DNA of 50,209 nucleotides. Source: CAZIWX01 sp964543125 (lineage in GTDB: Bacteria > Fidelibacterota > UBA8477). The translations under genes were made by a program, and so were the position numbers. Shown piece after piece: positions 1-9,010 of the stretch; the first letter of the stretch is position 1; each line of letters opens with the position of its first letter. The stretch is taken from the NCBI GenBank assembly GCA_964543125.1, contig CAZIWX010000005.1, positions 1 through 50,209 of the forward strand. The letters are read 5' to 3'. The notes beneath the pieces are model-generated. The model was given only the letters and a program-made list of their open reading frames with translations. It searched no databases and was not told the DNA's origin.

Positions 1-446
1 ATAATTCCCATTCCCCCCAACCAGTGGGTCAAACTACGCCAAAACAGAATACCGTGGGGGAGCACTTCAATATCCGTGAGGATGGAAGCTCCGGTCGTGG
101 TAAATCCGGACATGGCTTCAAAAAAACTATCCGTATAGGAAAGCTGGGTTGCAAAATACATGGGCAGCGCCCCAAACAGGGCGGCTGCAATCCAGCTCAG
201 AGTCACACTCACAAAACCCTGACGGCCGGTTAGTTCATAGCGATGCCGGGTAATAAGAAACAGCAATCCGCCGCTAATAATTGTAAAAGCCGCGGCTTTG
301 CCAATGGGTACTGCATCGCCCTCGCCGTACCCCAGGGCTACTGCTAATGGAATTAACATACACAACCCGATGAACGCGATGAGCAAGCCCACCGTGTTGA
401 TTACGGGAATCAGACTGCGTGGTCTAATTGAATAGTGCTTCGACAT
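1..446 (-). CDS. trkH: TrkH-family potassium uptake membrane subunit (C-terminus cut off by window edge)
   Basis: Reading the minus strand from an ATG at 446 gives an open frame to the window edge, beginning MSKHYSIRPRSLIPVIN. The visible 148 residues contain two hydrophobic segments (about 10-30 and 45-60), a further segment near 80-95, and then the potassium-selectivity pore loop SGFTTTGASILTD followed by FWRSLTHWLGGMG. This pair of motifs is characteristic of TrkH/KtrB. The protein is the integral inner-membrane channel through which K+ enters under control of TrkA. Its start lies inside the last codons of trkA (23-base overlap), so the two are probably translationally coupled. No stop is present in the window, and the remaining roughly two thirds of the protein lie to the left. 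The overlapping start has no strong ribosome binding site, so the exact start is slightly uncertain; the family call is not. Confidence 0.9.
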   Translation of the reverse strand, partial: MSKHYSIRPRSLIPVINTVGLLIAFIGLCMLIPLAVALGYGEGDAVPIGKAAAFTIISGGLLFLITRHRYELTGRQGFVSVTLSWIAAALFGALPMYFATQLSYTDSFFEAMSGFTTTGASILTDIEVLPHGILFWRSLTHWLGGMGI

Positions 447-1776
447 TCGAAAGCTTGCTGGGGCGGGTAAACACCAGAGCCCGATCGTCCGTGCTCAATA
501 CGGTGCTCCCGGTGGCAATTTCCACTCCTTCGAGATGAATGACCGCACCCACAACCGCATCATTGGGAAAATCCACATCCCGCAGGGGTTTACCTACAAT
601 CGGGCTCTTCCCGGAAGGTGATAATTCTATAATTTCCGTATCAATGCCCTCCAGCATCATCACTGAATGGATTCGGCCCCGCAAAACATGGCGCATGATG
701 GCATCCACCGTGGTAAGATTCTTACTCACCACCGAATTGATACCCAAACCCTTCACCAGCGGGATATAATCGGGTGAACCGATGTGGACGATAACCTTGT
801 GAACCCCTTTACGCCGTGCGATGAGGCCGGAAAACAGGTTGGTCGTTTCATCATTGGTGACGGAAATAAAAGCGTCGATTTCCCGAATACCTTCCGAATC
901 CAGAAAATCCACATCCATGCCATCGCCTTCGAGAAGCAGCACATCGGGTAATCGTTTGGAGGCCACATCCAGCCGCCGTTCATCTTTATCCACCAGGCGG
1001 ACATTAAAATTAGCTTTTAAATTATGAGCTACGAGACGGCCCAATTTCCCAGCCCCCAAAATCATCACCGTATTAATTTTTTTTTCTCGGCGATAGCCAC
1101 ACACCTGATACATCTCATCCAGACGTTCACGCCGGCACATAACAAAAATCTTGTCGCCTTCCTGAAAAACATGATCACCCTTGGGAATAATAGTCTGGCC
1201 ATCCCGGTCGATGGCCACCGTGCGAAAGGGTAATTCGGTAAACACTTCACCAATTTCCCGCAGTGAACGGTGCATCAAATCGCATTCCGGAGTAGGCGTC
1301 AGGGCGACCATGTACAAACGGCCGTCGGCATAGGGCATGATCTCCTGGGCGATGGCATTCTGCACCAACTGCTGGATTTCCAGCGCCGCGGTACGCTCGG
1401 GATTAATGAGCTTGTCAATGCCTTCCGTTTTCAAATCCAGCATGTTGCCGGGGCCGATATAGTCATCACTCCGGACCCGTGCAATGGTGCGTACTTTGGG
1501 ATTCATGCGCCGGGCTTTCATGCAGGCGATGATATTGACCTCATCCAGCCGGGTGACGGCCAGAAACAGATCCGCCGTGGCGGTATTGGCCAGTTTCAGA
1601 ACATTTCCTTGGGCTCCATGACCTTCGATCACCATGGCGTCCAGATGTTCCCGGGCACGTTTGCATTTTTGGGGATCGATATCAATAATGGTGATGTCGT
1701 AGTGTTCTTCGGACAGCATTTTGGCGAGGTAAAATCCTACCTGACCCCCACCGACGATAACAATTTTACGTGACAT
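424..1776 (-). CDS. trkA: Trk potassium uptake system NAD-binding regulator TrkA
   Basis: This 450-residue cytoplasmic protein has the duplicated architecture of TrkA: RCK-N, RCK-C, RCK-N, RCK-C. Two Rossmann nucleotide-binding motifs are visible, GGGQVG near residue 9 and GAGKLG near 241. Each is followed by an acidic residue at the end of beta-2 (IIDID and LVDKD), which fits NAD(H) binding. TrkA rings gate the TrkH membrane channel in response to nucleotide. The length matches the double-RCK form (about 450 residues) rather than the single-RCK KtrA (about 220). The 3' end overlaps the start of trkH, and the threonine aldolase gene lies 15 bases upstream, so this may be the distal part of a longer transcript. 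Nothing in the sequence is anomalous. Confidence 0.95.
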   Translation of the reverse strand: MSRKIVIVGGGQVGFYLAKMLSEEHYDITIIDIDPQKCKRAREHLDAMVIEGHGAQGNVLKLANTATADLFLAVTRLDEVNIIACMKARRMNPKVRTIARVRSDDYIGPGNMLDLKTEGIDKLINPERTAALEIQQLVQNAIAQEIMPYADGRLYMVALTPTPECDLMHRSLREIGEVFTELPFRTVAIDRDGQTIIPKGDHVFQEGDKIFVMCRRERLDEMYQVCGYRREKKINTVMILGAGKLGRLVAHNLKANFNVRLVDKDERRLDVASKRLPDVLLLEGDGMDVDFLDSEGIREIDAFISVTNDETTNLFSGLIARRKGVHKVIVHIGSPDYIPLVKGLGINSVVSKNLTTVDAIMRHVLRGRIHSVMMLEGIDTEIIELSPSGKSPIVGKPLRDVDFPNDAVVGAVIHLEGVEIATGSTVLSTDDRALVFTRPSKLSNVEALFN

Positions 1777-1791
1777 GATTTCCTAACCGTT

Positions 1792-2820
1792 CTAATCTAG
1801 TAATTTTTTCAGAACCGCCACCGTGCGATCCAATTGGTTATCATTAAAATTCAAGTGCGTCACCAGGCGGAGCTTTTGCGGTCCGGTAGCATTGGCCAGA
1901 ATTCCCTGTTCCTTCAGTTGAATCGAGAAGGCCGGTGCATCCGGTACTTTGAGCAGGACCATATTGGTTTGTACCCATGGCAGGTCTTCCGCGAGATGAC
2001 CCAGCTCCTGCAAGGTCTGCCCCAGGATTCGGGCTCGGCGATGGTCTTCCGCCAGGCGTTTGACATGCCGATTCAGAGCATAAATTCCCGCCGCGGCCAG
2101 AATACCTGCCTGGCGCATTCCCCCGCCAAACATTTTGCGAAACCGATGAGCCCGGGCGATGGTTGCTTTCGATCCGGATAAAACCGATCCCACGGGTGCG
2201 CCTAAACCTTTCGACAAGCACAAGCTGACCGTGTCAAAGGGTTTGGCCCATTCCCGCGCCGGGATTCCGGTCGCCACCACCGCATTCATGAGCCGGGCGC
2301 CATCCAAGTGAAATTTAAGACCCGCCTGCCGGACAATCCCGTGGATCACGTGGATTGTTTCCAGTGGGTAAATGACGCCGCCCGCCCGATTATGGGTATT
2401 TTCCAAAGCCACGACCCGGCTGGTGGCAAAGTGATCATTGGGCGGCCGAATTGCCGCTTCGATTTGTTCCGGCGCCAGGATGCCGTGCTCACCCGGCAGC
2501 GGGTGCAATTGGACACCGCTCAAAGCGCCGGCAGCGCCTGATTCGTAATTAAAAATATGACAATTGTAATCGCAAATGACCTCATCACCCGGTTGGGTCA
2601 AGGTTTTAACCGCCGTTTGATTGCTCATGGTTCCGGAGGGCACAAACAAAGCCGCCTCCTTCCCCATCAACTCCGCAACCTTAGTCTGGAGGGCATTGAC
2701 GGAAGGATCTTCCCCGTAAACATCGTCTCCCACCGGAGCATTCAACATAGCCTCACGCATTTCCGGGGTTGGTTGCGTAACCGTATCTGATCGCAGATCA
2801 ATCCAATTTTCAGAATCCAT
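1792..2820 (-). CDS. ltaE: Low-specificity L-threonine aldolase
   Basis: A 342-residue PLP enzyme of fold type I that splits L-threonine or L-allo-threonine to glycine and acetaldehyde. The N-terminal IDLRSDTVTQPTPEM and the GDDVYGEDP stretch are hallmarks of the family. His88 (NCHIF) is in the position that stacks on the cofactor ring, Asp173 (HLDGAR) would hold the pyridine nitrogen, and Lys204 in SLCLSKGLGAPVG is the Schiff-base lysine. The length is normal. The gene is cytosolic and sits between a lipoprotein gene and trkA, with no obvious functional link to either. The chosen ATG gives the complete conserved N-terminus. Confidence 0.93.
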   Translation of the reverse strand: MDSENWIDLRSDTVTQPTPEMREAMLNAPVGDDVYGEDPSVNALQTKVAELMGKEAALFVPSGTMSNQTAVKTLTQPGDEVICDYNCHIFNYESGAAGALSGVQLHPLPGEHGILAPEQIEAAIRPPNDHFATSRVVALENTHNRAGGVIYPLETIHVIHGIVRQAGLKFHLDGARLMNAVVATGIPAREWAKPFDTVSLCLSKGLGAPVGSVLSGSKATIARAHRFRKMFGGGMRQAGILAAAGIYALNRHVKRLAEDHRRARILGQTLQELGHLAEDLPWVQTNMVLLKVPDAPAFSIQLKEQGILANATGPQKLRLVTHLNFNDNQLDRTVAVLKKLLD

Positions 2821-2885
2821 AACTCAACTCTTCAATTATTGTTTTTCATAAAATTTTTAAATTTCCGCCCTTCTCCCGGAAGGTC

Positions 2886-3404
2886 CTAAGAACCGGAGCC
2901 GCCGTTTAAGATAACCGAGCCATTTTGAACCGGAACCCGGAGTTGGGCCGCCTGGGGACCGGCTAAAATAACCCGGGTCAGCCGGATTGGCGTCTCTCCC
3001 ACCAATGCACTTTTAACCGTGACCGGGATGGTAAGCACCGCGCTATCCGTCAAATCCATGGACTTTGCCTGCATATTGAAAACCAGCACTTTTTCCCGTC
3101 CCTCCCCGGTGTTGTTGGCTCTTACACTCATGTGTTCGTTGGCGGTTGACATTTTAGGCTCACCCAGAATTACCATGCTCGTGTCCCAAACCAGCTCAAA
3201 TTGCAAGCCCAGCACCTTATGGGAAGTTTTTAATGTCAAGGGCATCTCGCTGGTCGCGCCCATCGTTCCGGCAACCGATCCCAACGCCAGACCCTCCGGG
3301 ATTTTAGTCGGGTGACTATCACTTTTTTGAGAACAACCCAGAACGAGAAGCAATGAGAGGATACCGGCACTGAAAAAGCGGCGGGTGTGAAATTCCGTCA
3401 GCAT
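2886..3404 (-). CDS. Predicted lipoprotein with a cohesin-like beta-sandwich domain
   Basis: The start chosen is the ATG at 3404, which is preceded by AAAGGA at good spacing. The open frame extends further upstream, but that part would overlap recN. From this start the protein is 172 residues, with a signal peptide ending in a lipobox (LVLGC, Cys24), so it should be an outer-membrane or periplasmic lipoprotein. The mature part has alternating beta-like segments such as GLQFELVWDTSMVILGEP, LVFNMQAKSM, AVLTIPVTVK and RLTRVILAGPQA. This pattern resembles cohesin-type domains, which bind partner modules. That assignment is by resemblance only. It lies 22 bases downstream of the recN stop and 65 bases upstream of ltaE, so it may be the tail of the recN operon. 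The function is not known. Confidence 0.7.
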   Translation of the reverse strand: MLTEFHTRRFFSAGILSLLLVLGCSQKSDSHPTKIPEGLALGSVAGTMGATSEMPLTLKTSHKVLGLQFELVWDTSMVILGEPKMSTANEHMSVRANNTGEGREKVLVFNMQAKSMDLTDSAVLTIPVTVKSALVGETPIRLTRVILAGPQAAQLRVPVQNGSVILNGGSGS

Positions 3405-3426
3405 AAGTTCATCCTTTCCGCCCCAA

Positions 3427-5112
3427 TCAAGTCTGGGCGCCCAACAATTCCCGTGCATTTTCCATACTGGCCGAGGTGCTTTCACCGGTGCCCAGAAGTT
3501 TGGCAATGGCTTCGGTACGCGCCGCGGTGGTCAAATACTTCACCCGGGTGACCGCCCGGCCGTTGGTAATCACCTTTTCAACCTCATAATGCCGCGTAGC
3601 GAGGCTGGCAATCTGAGGCAGGTGGGTAATACATAAGATCTGGTGGAAACGGCTCAGATTGGCCAATTCATGCCCTACAATCCGGGCGATTTTTCCCGAG
3701 ATGCCTGAATCAATTTCATCGAAAATCACCGTGGAAATCTGATCCCGTCCCGATAGACTGGCTTTAATGGCCAGCATCACCCGGCTAATCTCCCCGCCCG
3801 AGGCAACGCGGACCAGTGGCCGCAAGGTTTCCCCGGGATTCGTCTGCATCCAAAAGGTGACCCGATCCATGCCCCGCGCTCCACCTTTGTACGATTTACC
3901 ATTCAGCCGGACCATTCCCTGGGAGTGTTCCTCCGGATTAACCTGGATTTCGAATTGGGCGTATGGAATGCCAAGACGCTGTAATTTTTCCACAATCCGG
4001 CGGCTCAGTTCTCTAGCCGCCCGGATTCGCTTAGCACTTAAGATCTGACAGTAACGTGAATATTCCTGCCGGGCTTGCTCAATTTTCTCACGCAGAACTT
4101 GCTTGTCCGGTTGCCCAGCCGTGGCCTCTTTCAACCAATCCAGGATTTGCAAACGGTAGGCAATCAATTCCGGTAGATTGCGGTTGTATTTTTGACACAG
4201 GTGCTGCAACCGGCTGATGCGCGCATGCACCACTTCCAGCCGTTCCGGATCAGCCCGGGTTTTGTTCTGAAACCCGGCCGCCCAATCGCCCGTGCCACTT
4301 AGACTTACCACCGCGGATTGAATTTCCGGCAGGTAACCGGCTGCTTCGGAATCGAAGTTTTGTAGCTCCTCCAGGTGTCGCAAAATATTGCTTAATCCCC
4401 GTAACGCTTCCGGTGTACTTTCCACGATCCGGCCGGCCAGTTCATTCAGTCGTTGGGCGTTTTCCAGCAATCGGCGCTCAATTTCCAGCTCATCTAGTTC
4501 ATCCGGTTGAGGATCAGCGTCCTCGATTTCCTTTGACTGAAACTGGTAGAGTTGCTGCTTTTGCCGGAATTGAGTCTGGTCCATTTCAACGGAGTGCAAC
4601 CGCACTCTCAAACTCTCCAGTTTGCGAAAAGCCCGGGCCACGGTTTCCTGCTCGGCTTCGGTCTCCGCAAACGCATCTAAAAAACCAATATGGTGATCCT
4701 CGTTGAGCAGATACTGGTGTTCGTGTTGACCGTGGAGATCAACCAGTCCGTCGCCCAGCGCCTTCAGTTGTTGCACCGTGGCCGATTGACCATTGATCCA
4801 AACCCTGGACGAGCCGGTGGTGCGGATTTCCCGGGCTAAAGTCAGGGATTTACCAATGGAGAAATCACTCATTTGGTTAAGCGCGTGCCGGGTGCCGTCC
4901 CGGAGCTCAAACCGAGCCTCCACTTGAGCAGAATCACTGCCTTCGCGAATGACGTCCCGATAGGCCCGATCGCCCAGCACCACATTGAGGGCACCTACGA
5001 TCAAACTTTTCCCGACGCCAGTTTCACCGGTCATCACATTAAAACCGGGTCCGAATTGAACCGCGATGCTGTCCACAATCGCGAAATTCTTAATACGGAG
5101 TTCTTTAAGCAT
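3427..5112 (-). CDS. recN: DNA repair protein RecN
   Basis: A 561-residue SMC-like ATPase that acts in recombinational repair of double-strand breaks. It has an N-terminal half-ATPase with Walker A GETGVGKS (residues 29-36) and a Q-loop-like GQHEHQYLL around 127. A coiled-coil section of about 150-350 is rich in Glu, Gln and Arg. The C-terminal half carries the ABC signature SGGEISRVMLAIK, Walker B VIFDEIDSGISG and the switch histidine in ITHLPQIA. The length is typical of RecN and much shorter than SMC. The start ATGCTTAA overlaps the end of the VanZ-like gene by 8 bases, which indicates translational coupling. The only minor oddity is Val where many RecN proteins have Ala in the P-loop. Confidence 0.95.
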   Translation of the reverse strand: MLKELRIKNFAIVDSIAVQFGPGFNVMTGETGVGKSLIVGALNVVLGDRAYRDVIREGSDSAQVEARFELRDGTRHALNQMSDFSIGKSLTLAREIRTTGSSRVWINGQSATVQQLKALGDGLVDLHGQHEHQYLLNEDHHIGFLDAFAETEAEQETVARAFRKLESLRVRLHSVEMDQTQFRQKQQLYQFQSKEIEDADPQPDELDELEIERRLLENAQRLNELAGRIVESTPEALRGLSNILRHLEELQNFDSEAAGYLPEIQSAVVSLSGTGDWAAGFQNKTRADPERLEVVHARISRLQHLCQKYNRNLPELIAYRLQILDWLKEATAGQPDKQVLREKIEQARQEYSRYCQILSAKRIRAARELSRRIVEKLQRLGIPYAQFEIQVNPEEHSQGMVRLNGKSYKGGARGMDRVTFWMQTNPGETLRPLVRVASGGEISRVMLAIKASLSGRDQISTVIFDEIDSGISGKIARIVGHELANLSRFHQILCITHLPQIASLATRHYEVEKVITNGRAVTRVKYLTTAARTEAIAKLLGTGESTSASMENARELLGAQT

Positions 5113-5509
5113 GACGCCGAATTTTTTCCAGCTTTGGAATTTTCATCACGTAGTAAAACACCACGCCGGCCATGATAATTCCAACTGTATCGGCCAAAGC
5201 ATCCCAGCCACTGGAAGTCCGGCTGGGGATGAATGATTGGTAGAATTCATCCAATATTCCAACCAAAACACCGACGCCAATTGCTTTTAAATAGGCTTTC
5301 TTAAAAGCACCGGCGAGTTCGCGGGGTCCCAGAAAAGCCCAGATCAAGGTGATACCATAAAACATATAGTGACCGGTATGCAATAATTTGTCACTCAGTT
5401 TAAATGTGTACTCCACTACTATGCGCTGAGGCAGAGAAGAGGCAAACACAATGATGAAGGTATAAACCACCGGCGGCAACCAGAATTTTACCTGTCTGGA
5501 ATGGGTCAT
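5105..5509 (-). CDS. VanZ-like family small membrane protein
   Basis: A 134-residue integral membrane protein with four hydrophobic stretches (about 10-27, 47-65, 75-88 and 105-122). It carries the VanZ signature near residue 85-112: DEFYQSFIPSRTSSGWDALADTVG, with the conserved D-E, Q, R, S, D and AD-x2-G pattern. VanZ-like proteins are widespread and mostly uncharacterised; the founding member gives low-level teicoplanin resistance, but that role should not be transferred. The gene overlaps nnr by 4 bases (ATGA) and recN by 8 bases, so the three are probably co-translated. The context gives no functional hint beyond a housekeeping operon. Confidence 0.85.
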   Translation of the reverse strand: MTHSRQVKFWLPPVVYTFIIVFASSLPQRIVVEYTFKLSDKLLHTGHYMFYGITLIWAFLGPRELAGAFKKAYLKAIGVGVLVGILDEFYQSFIPSRTSSGWDALADTVGIIMAGVVFYYVMKIPKLEKIRRHA

Positions 5510-7050
5510 GGCCGTAGCACCTCGGGTAATGCATTCACCACATCGCTGGCGATCAAACCCAGTTCACCTTTTTCGCGGCGAGCCACATCACCCGCTTGCC
5601 CATGTTTGTACATAGCATAGTTCAGCATCTCCGGGAGTTTCGGCTTTTGAGCCAGCAGACTTGCGATCATACCGGTTAAGACATCCCCCGTTCCGGCAGT
5701 AGCCAATCCGGCATTCCCGGAACAATTCACAAAAAACTCCCCGGCCGGTGTGGCTACCAGAGATGGCGCACCCTTTAAGAGCAGGTAGACGCCATAATCC
5801 TGGGCGAATTTTCCCGCGCTATCCCAATTCAGCGTTGGATCTATTGATGTTTGCTTCAACAAGCTTTTGAATTCTCCCCGATGCGGCGTGAGGATGGTGG
5901 GCGCAGCCCGGCGTTTAAGTGAATCCGGGTCTTCAGCCAGGGCAAATAGGCCATCGGCATCAATAACCAAAGGCTTCCTAATAGTTACAATTAATTTCCG
6001 AAAGAGTGCGCACGTTTCGGGATCGCGCCCCGCTCCCGGTCCGAGAGCTACCACATCCGCCCAATCGATCAGTTCGGCTAATTTCGAATCCGCAGCCTGG
6101 CTGAACCCGCCACTGGCTGTTGCAGGACAGTAGGAAACAATCGTTTCCAGCGTCAGGGTTTCTGCAATAGCTCCGATACACTCCGGTACGGCCAAACGCA
6201 CCAAACCCGCTCCACTCTGGATTGCAGCTTGCGACGCCAGAATCGCGGCACCCGAGAAGCCCCTGGAACCGGCGATAATGCTCACCTTCCCAACCTGATA
6301 TTTGTAGACATCGGGGGCGCGGCGGGGATACTGAAGATCCATTTCGTTCGACTGAAGCAACCGCAGGAGCGGTCCCTTGGTTTGGGATAAGCTGTCCCGT
6401 GGGAATCCGATGTCAGCCACCACCAATTCACCGAGATGTATTTTGGCCGGCGGAAACAACATGGCGGTTTTGGAGAAACCCATGGTCACCGTGAGATTGG
6501 CGGTGATCACCGGCTCAGTGACTTTTCCGAAATCTCCACTTAGACCACTCGGTACATCAATGGCAACGATAGGCGCCAAAGCGGCATTAAGCTGTTTAAC
6601 CAGCCTGGCGTAAGGTTCCCGTAAGATCGTACCCGTGATCCCGGTACCCAGCAATCCATCAATCAGTAAAGAAGCTTTTAGAATAGTGGGACCGATTTCA
6701 GGTCCATCGGCCGGGAGCAGGGGTATTTTCAATGCCTGCGCTATTTTAAAATAATGTGCGGCAGCTCCTTGGATGTCAGCGGGATCTGGTACGAGAATTA
6801 TTTGAACCGGAATTTTTGCGACGGCCAGATGTTGGGCCACCACCAAGCCATCACCTCCGTTGTTTCCTTTTCCACAAACCACAACCACCGGTCCATCCAC
6901 GGCATCTAAATAGCCGTGTGATCGGAGGGTTTCGAAAACCCTCCGGCCGGCAGTCCCCATTAATTCGATGCCGGAGATCCCGCGTTGCTGAATCGCGTAT
7001 TCATCAATAGCGCGGGAGCGTTCAAAGGGAAGGTAGATCGGGTCAGCCAT
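5506..7050 (-). CDS. nnr: Bifunctional NAD(P)H-hydrate repair enzyme (epimerase plus ADP-dependent dehydratase)
   Basis: The ATG at 7050 starts MADPIYLP and gives 514 residues. The longer open frame upstream lies inside acpS and is not used. The N-terminal YjeF_N domain (about 1-215) interconverts the R and S forms of hydrated NAD(P)H and contains VVCGKGNNGGDGLV. The C-terminal ribokinase-like domain (about 235-510) dehydrates the S form using ADP. It shows ILTPHRGEF, LLKGAPSLV and the catalytic NAGLATAGTGDVLTGMI motif. Together they repair damaged nicotinamide cofactors in the cytosol. The start overlaps the acpS stop by 8 bases, and the end overlaps the VanZ-like gene by 4. The acpS-nnr pairing is frequent in bacteria, which supports both calls. 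Confidence 0.95.
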   Translation of the reverse strand: MADPIYLPFERSRAIDEYAIQQRGISGIELMGTAGRRVFETLRSHGYLDAVDGPVVVVCGKGNNGGDGLVVAQHLAVAKIPVQIILVPDPADIQGAAAHYFKIAQALKIPLLPADGPEIGPTILKASLLIDGLLGTGITGTILREPYARLVKQLNAALAPIVAIDVPSGLSGDFGKVTEPVITANLTVTMGFSKTAMLFPPAKIHLGELVVADIGFPRDSLSQTKGPLLRLLQSNEMDLQYPRRAPDVYKYQVGKVSIIAGSRGFSGAAILASQAAIQSGAGLVRLAVPECIGAIAETLTLETIVSYCPATASGGFSQAADSKLAELIDWADVVALGPGAGRDPETCALFRKLIVTIRKPLVIDADGLFALAEDPDSLKRRAAPTILTPHRGEFKSLLKQTSIDPTLNWDSAGKFAQDYGVYLLLKGAPSLVATPAGEFFVNCSGNAGLATAGTGDVLTGMIASLLAQKPKLPEMLNYAMYKHGQAGDVARREKGELGLIASDVVNALPEVLRP

Positions 7051-7420
7051 TTGTGATTGATTGCTCCTCGACAATGGCAAACGCCAAGGCAAATTCACCA
7101 TCATGGGAAATTGAAATATGCAGCATTTTATCCGCGGCGCCGGGGCTGGCCGCCCGGGGACGGCCATATTCATCGGTGAGAATTTCCAATCGGGTCCAGG
7201 GGATTACGCTCATTTGCCCTGTTTGATACAGGGCTTTAGCCAGGGCTTCCTTGGCAGCAAATCGACCTGCAAAATGCGTGGCGGACCGGGAACGAGTTTG
7301 GCACTGGTCAACCTCGGCCGGCGTAAATATTTTGTTCAGGAAGCGACTACCATAGGTCGTTATCAACCGATTGATACGGGAAATCTGCACCAAGTCTGTT
7401 CCAACACCGGTAATCTTCAT
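7043..7420 (-). CDS. acpS: Holo-[acyl-carrier-protein] synthase
   Basis: This 125-residue phosphopantetheinyl transferase moves the 4'-phosphopantetheine of CoA onto apo-ACP. It begins MKITGVGTDLVQISRI, with the Mg-binding Asp of GTDLV, and carries the second metal-binding motif FAAKEALAKAL at about 51-61. The SISHDGEFALAFA strand near the C-terminus completes the fold. I chose the ATG at 7420 because it gives the canonical family N-terminus and is preceded by AGGACGG. The frame could also open eight codons upstream at a TTG. The stop overlaps the nnr start. About 200 bases of non-coding DNA with a terminator separate it from the TPR gene upstream, so it is probably the first gene of the acpS-nnr-VanZ-recN transcript. 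Confidence 0.93.
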   Translation of the reverse strand: MKITGVGTDLVQISRINRLITTYGSRFLNKIFTPAEVDQCQTRSRSATHFAGRFAAKEALAKALYQTGQMSVIPWTRLEILTDEYGRPRAASPGAADKMLHISISHDGEFALAFAIVEEQSITNG

Positions 7421-7535
7421 TAGGTCCGTCCTGATTGGTTCCAACGGGAAGCACGCATGATCTTGGAATTTAGGGTGCGGGATTTTTTCAGCAACGGCAA
7501 TCTTTATTTAGTAAAAATTATAAAATGGGGAATCA

Positions 7536-7572
7536 AACCAAAAGAGGTGGCAATTCACCACCTCTTTTGGTT
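7536..7572 (-). terminator. Strong intrinsic terminator hairpin
   Basis: A perfect 15-base-pair inverted repeat (7536-7550 with 7558-7572) encloses a 7-base loop. It lies 53 bases past the stop of the TPR gene in its direction of transcription. The tract beyond it on the minus strand is T-rich but broken (TTGATTCCCCATTTTATAATTTTT). It separates the TPR gene from the acpS operon. Confidence 0.75.
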
Positions 7573-7624
7573 CTTTCTCCAAAATAGAATCTGCCGCTCA
7601 AACCGGGCCCAACGGCGGCAATCC

Positions 7625-8884
7625 TTATTTACCGGCCCATTTGGTCAGGCTGTCAATTTCGTATTGAGCGTTGGATTTCCAGCGGGCATCTTTCGCCGCC
7701 TGCTTAAATGCCGCAATGGCTTCATTTTTTCGCTTCAAACCTGCCAAGGCCCGGCCTTTTTCAAAGTAGGCCGGCGCCCACTTTGATTTTTTTAGCAGCG
7801 AATTGCGGCTGCATTTTAAGGCATTATCAAAATCCTGAGTTTCATTGTAAGCCAGCGCCAAAAAATAGTAGGTTTTATAACTGGCCGTCCGGGTATTCTT
7901 AGTTCTGGACAACAAGGAAATGACACCGGGGTAGTTTTTGTCATCGATATAGACCTTACCCAACGCTTCAAAAGCCAGGGTATAATTTTTATCCAGCACC
8001 AAGGCTTTTTTCAGGTCTGCAATGCCTTTGGATTTCTGCTTGGTGTTTAGATAAGCCTGACCTCTCTGAAAAAAGGCTTTCTGATACATTGGATTGATTT
8101 GAATGACCTGTGAGAAAGCTTCAATCGCTTTATTCAGGCGTCCCAGGTCGGAATACAATTTCCCCAGACCAAACCAGGCCAGGTAATACTGCTGATCATT
8201 TTGGATGGCTTGCTGATAATAATTCATGGCTTGGGTGGCATCGTTATCCTGTTTTGCCAGAAGTGCCAGCAGGTAATAACCTTTTGAAAAGGTGGGATCA
8301 ACTTGCACGCTTTTTTCAAATTCGGATTTGGCATTCTGAAAATCCCGGCGTTTATAAAATTTCAAGCCCCCATTGTAATGTTTGGCGACCACGTTAAAGA
8401 GCGCTTTAGGGTAATTTTTATTAGCGGGCGCCAGCTTGATGGCTTCCCGGTATTTGTAAGCGGCTTCAGTGTCTTTATCCTGTGAATAGAAAACCATGCC
8501 CCATTGATAATAGGCTTCAGCCTTGGCCAGCGTCCAAATAGTATCCTTATAGGAGTCCATTTTTTTAATAGCTTGCTGATATTGGTCGGAGGCTATAGTG
8601 TAATCACGGTTTTCCAGGGCTCGATTACCATCCGCTAAATACAGATTCACATTTTGCAGTTTTTTCCACTCCGCGCGAACGGATTTGCTTTCGGCTTCCG
8701 AATAATCAAGTTCCTGTTCAATGACATCAATTGCTTGTTTGTAATGCTGATCCGCCTGGGTGAGTTGGAAATTGCTAATTTCAGCTCGAGCTTGCTTTGC
8801 CAGCTTCTGGCCCTCGGCGTTTTCACCCCACGCCAGATTGATTCCTAGTGCTATACTTAGTGCTATAAATAGACTTTTTTTCAT
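7625..8884 (-). CDS. Secreted/periplasmic tetratricopeptide-repeat protein
   Basis: A 419-residue protein with an N-terminal signal peptide (MKKSLFIALSIALGINLAWG), so it is exported and probably periplasmic. The rest is a nearly continuous array of TPR units of about 34 residues, recognisable by W/L-G-Y-A-F-A-P spacing. Examples are YYLAWFGLGKLYSDLGRLNKAIEAF followed by QKAFFQRGQAYLNTKQKSKGIADLKKAL, and AYKYREAIKLAPANKNYP. I count about eight units. TPR arrays are protein-interaction scaffolds, and no enzymatic domain is visible. A strong terminator lies downstream and a tRNA upstream, so it appears to be a single-gene transcription unit. The specific partner is unknown. Confidence 0.85.
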   Translation of the reverse strand: MKKSLFIALSIALGINLAWGENAEGQKLAKQARAEISNFQLTQADQHYKQAIDVIEQELDYSEAESKSVRAEWKKLQNVNLYLADGNRALENRDYTIASDQYQQAIKKMDSYKDTIWTLAKAEAYYQWGMVFYSQDKDTEAAYKYREAIKLAPANKNYPKALFNVVAKHYNGGLKFYKRRDFQNAKSEFEKSVQVDPTFSKGYYLLALLAKQDNDATQAMNYYQQAIQNDQQYYLAWFGLGKLYSDLGRLNKAIEAFSQVIQINPMYQKAFFQRGQAYLNTKQKSKGIADLKKALVLDKNYTLAFEALGKVYIDDKNYPGVISLLSRTKNTRTASYKTYYFLALAYNETQDFDNALKCSRNSLLKKSKWAPAYFEKGRALAGLKRKNEAIAAFKQAAKDARWKSNAQYEIDSLTKWAGK

Positions 8885-8981
8885 TTTTTTCTTCTCCCGG
8901 GTCCGTTTGCTCTTTTTAGCCTGAAAGCAACTCAGCTTTTAGGACCAAGTTAAAACTGCTTTCGGTCGATATCAAACACGA

Positions 8982-9004
8982 AGCCCCGTTATGCCGACGG
9001 GGCT
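8982..9004 (-). terminator. Terminator-like hairpin behind tRNA-Leu
   Basis: AGCCCCGT at 8982-8989 pairs with ACGGGGCT at 8997-9004 around a 7-base loop, and TTCGTGTTTG follows on the minus strand. It lies 7 bases past the tRNA 3' end, so it is well placed to end the secG/tRNA transcript. Confidence 0.6.
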
Positions 9005-9010
9005 GAATCC

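Noticed and set aside
1270..1773. 167-residue plus-strand frame inside trkA
   Set aside because: It is the shadow of trkA, whose protein is fully conserved on the other strand.
3405..3506. N-terminal extension of the lipoprotein frame
   Set aside because: It overlaps recN and would remove the signal peptide from the N-terminus.
7051..7173. N-terminal extension of the nnr frame
   Set aside because: It lies wholly inside acpS and has no family similarity; the ATG at 7050 overlaps the acpS stop as usual in operons.
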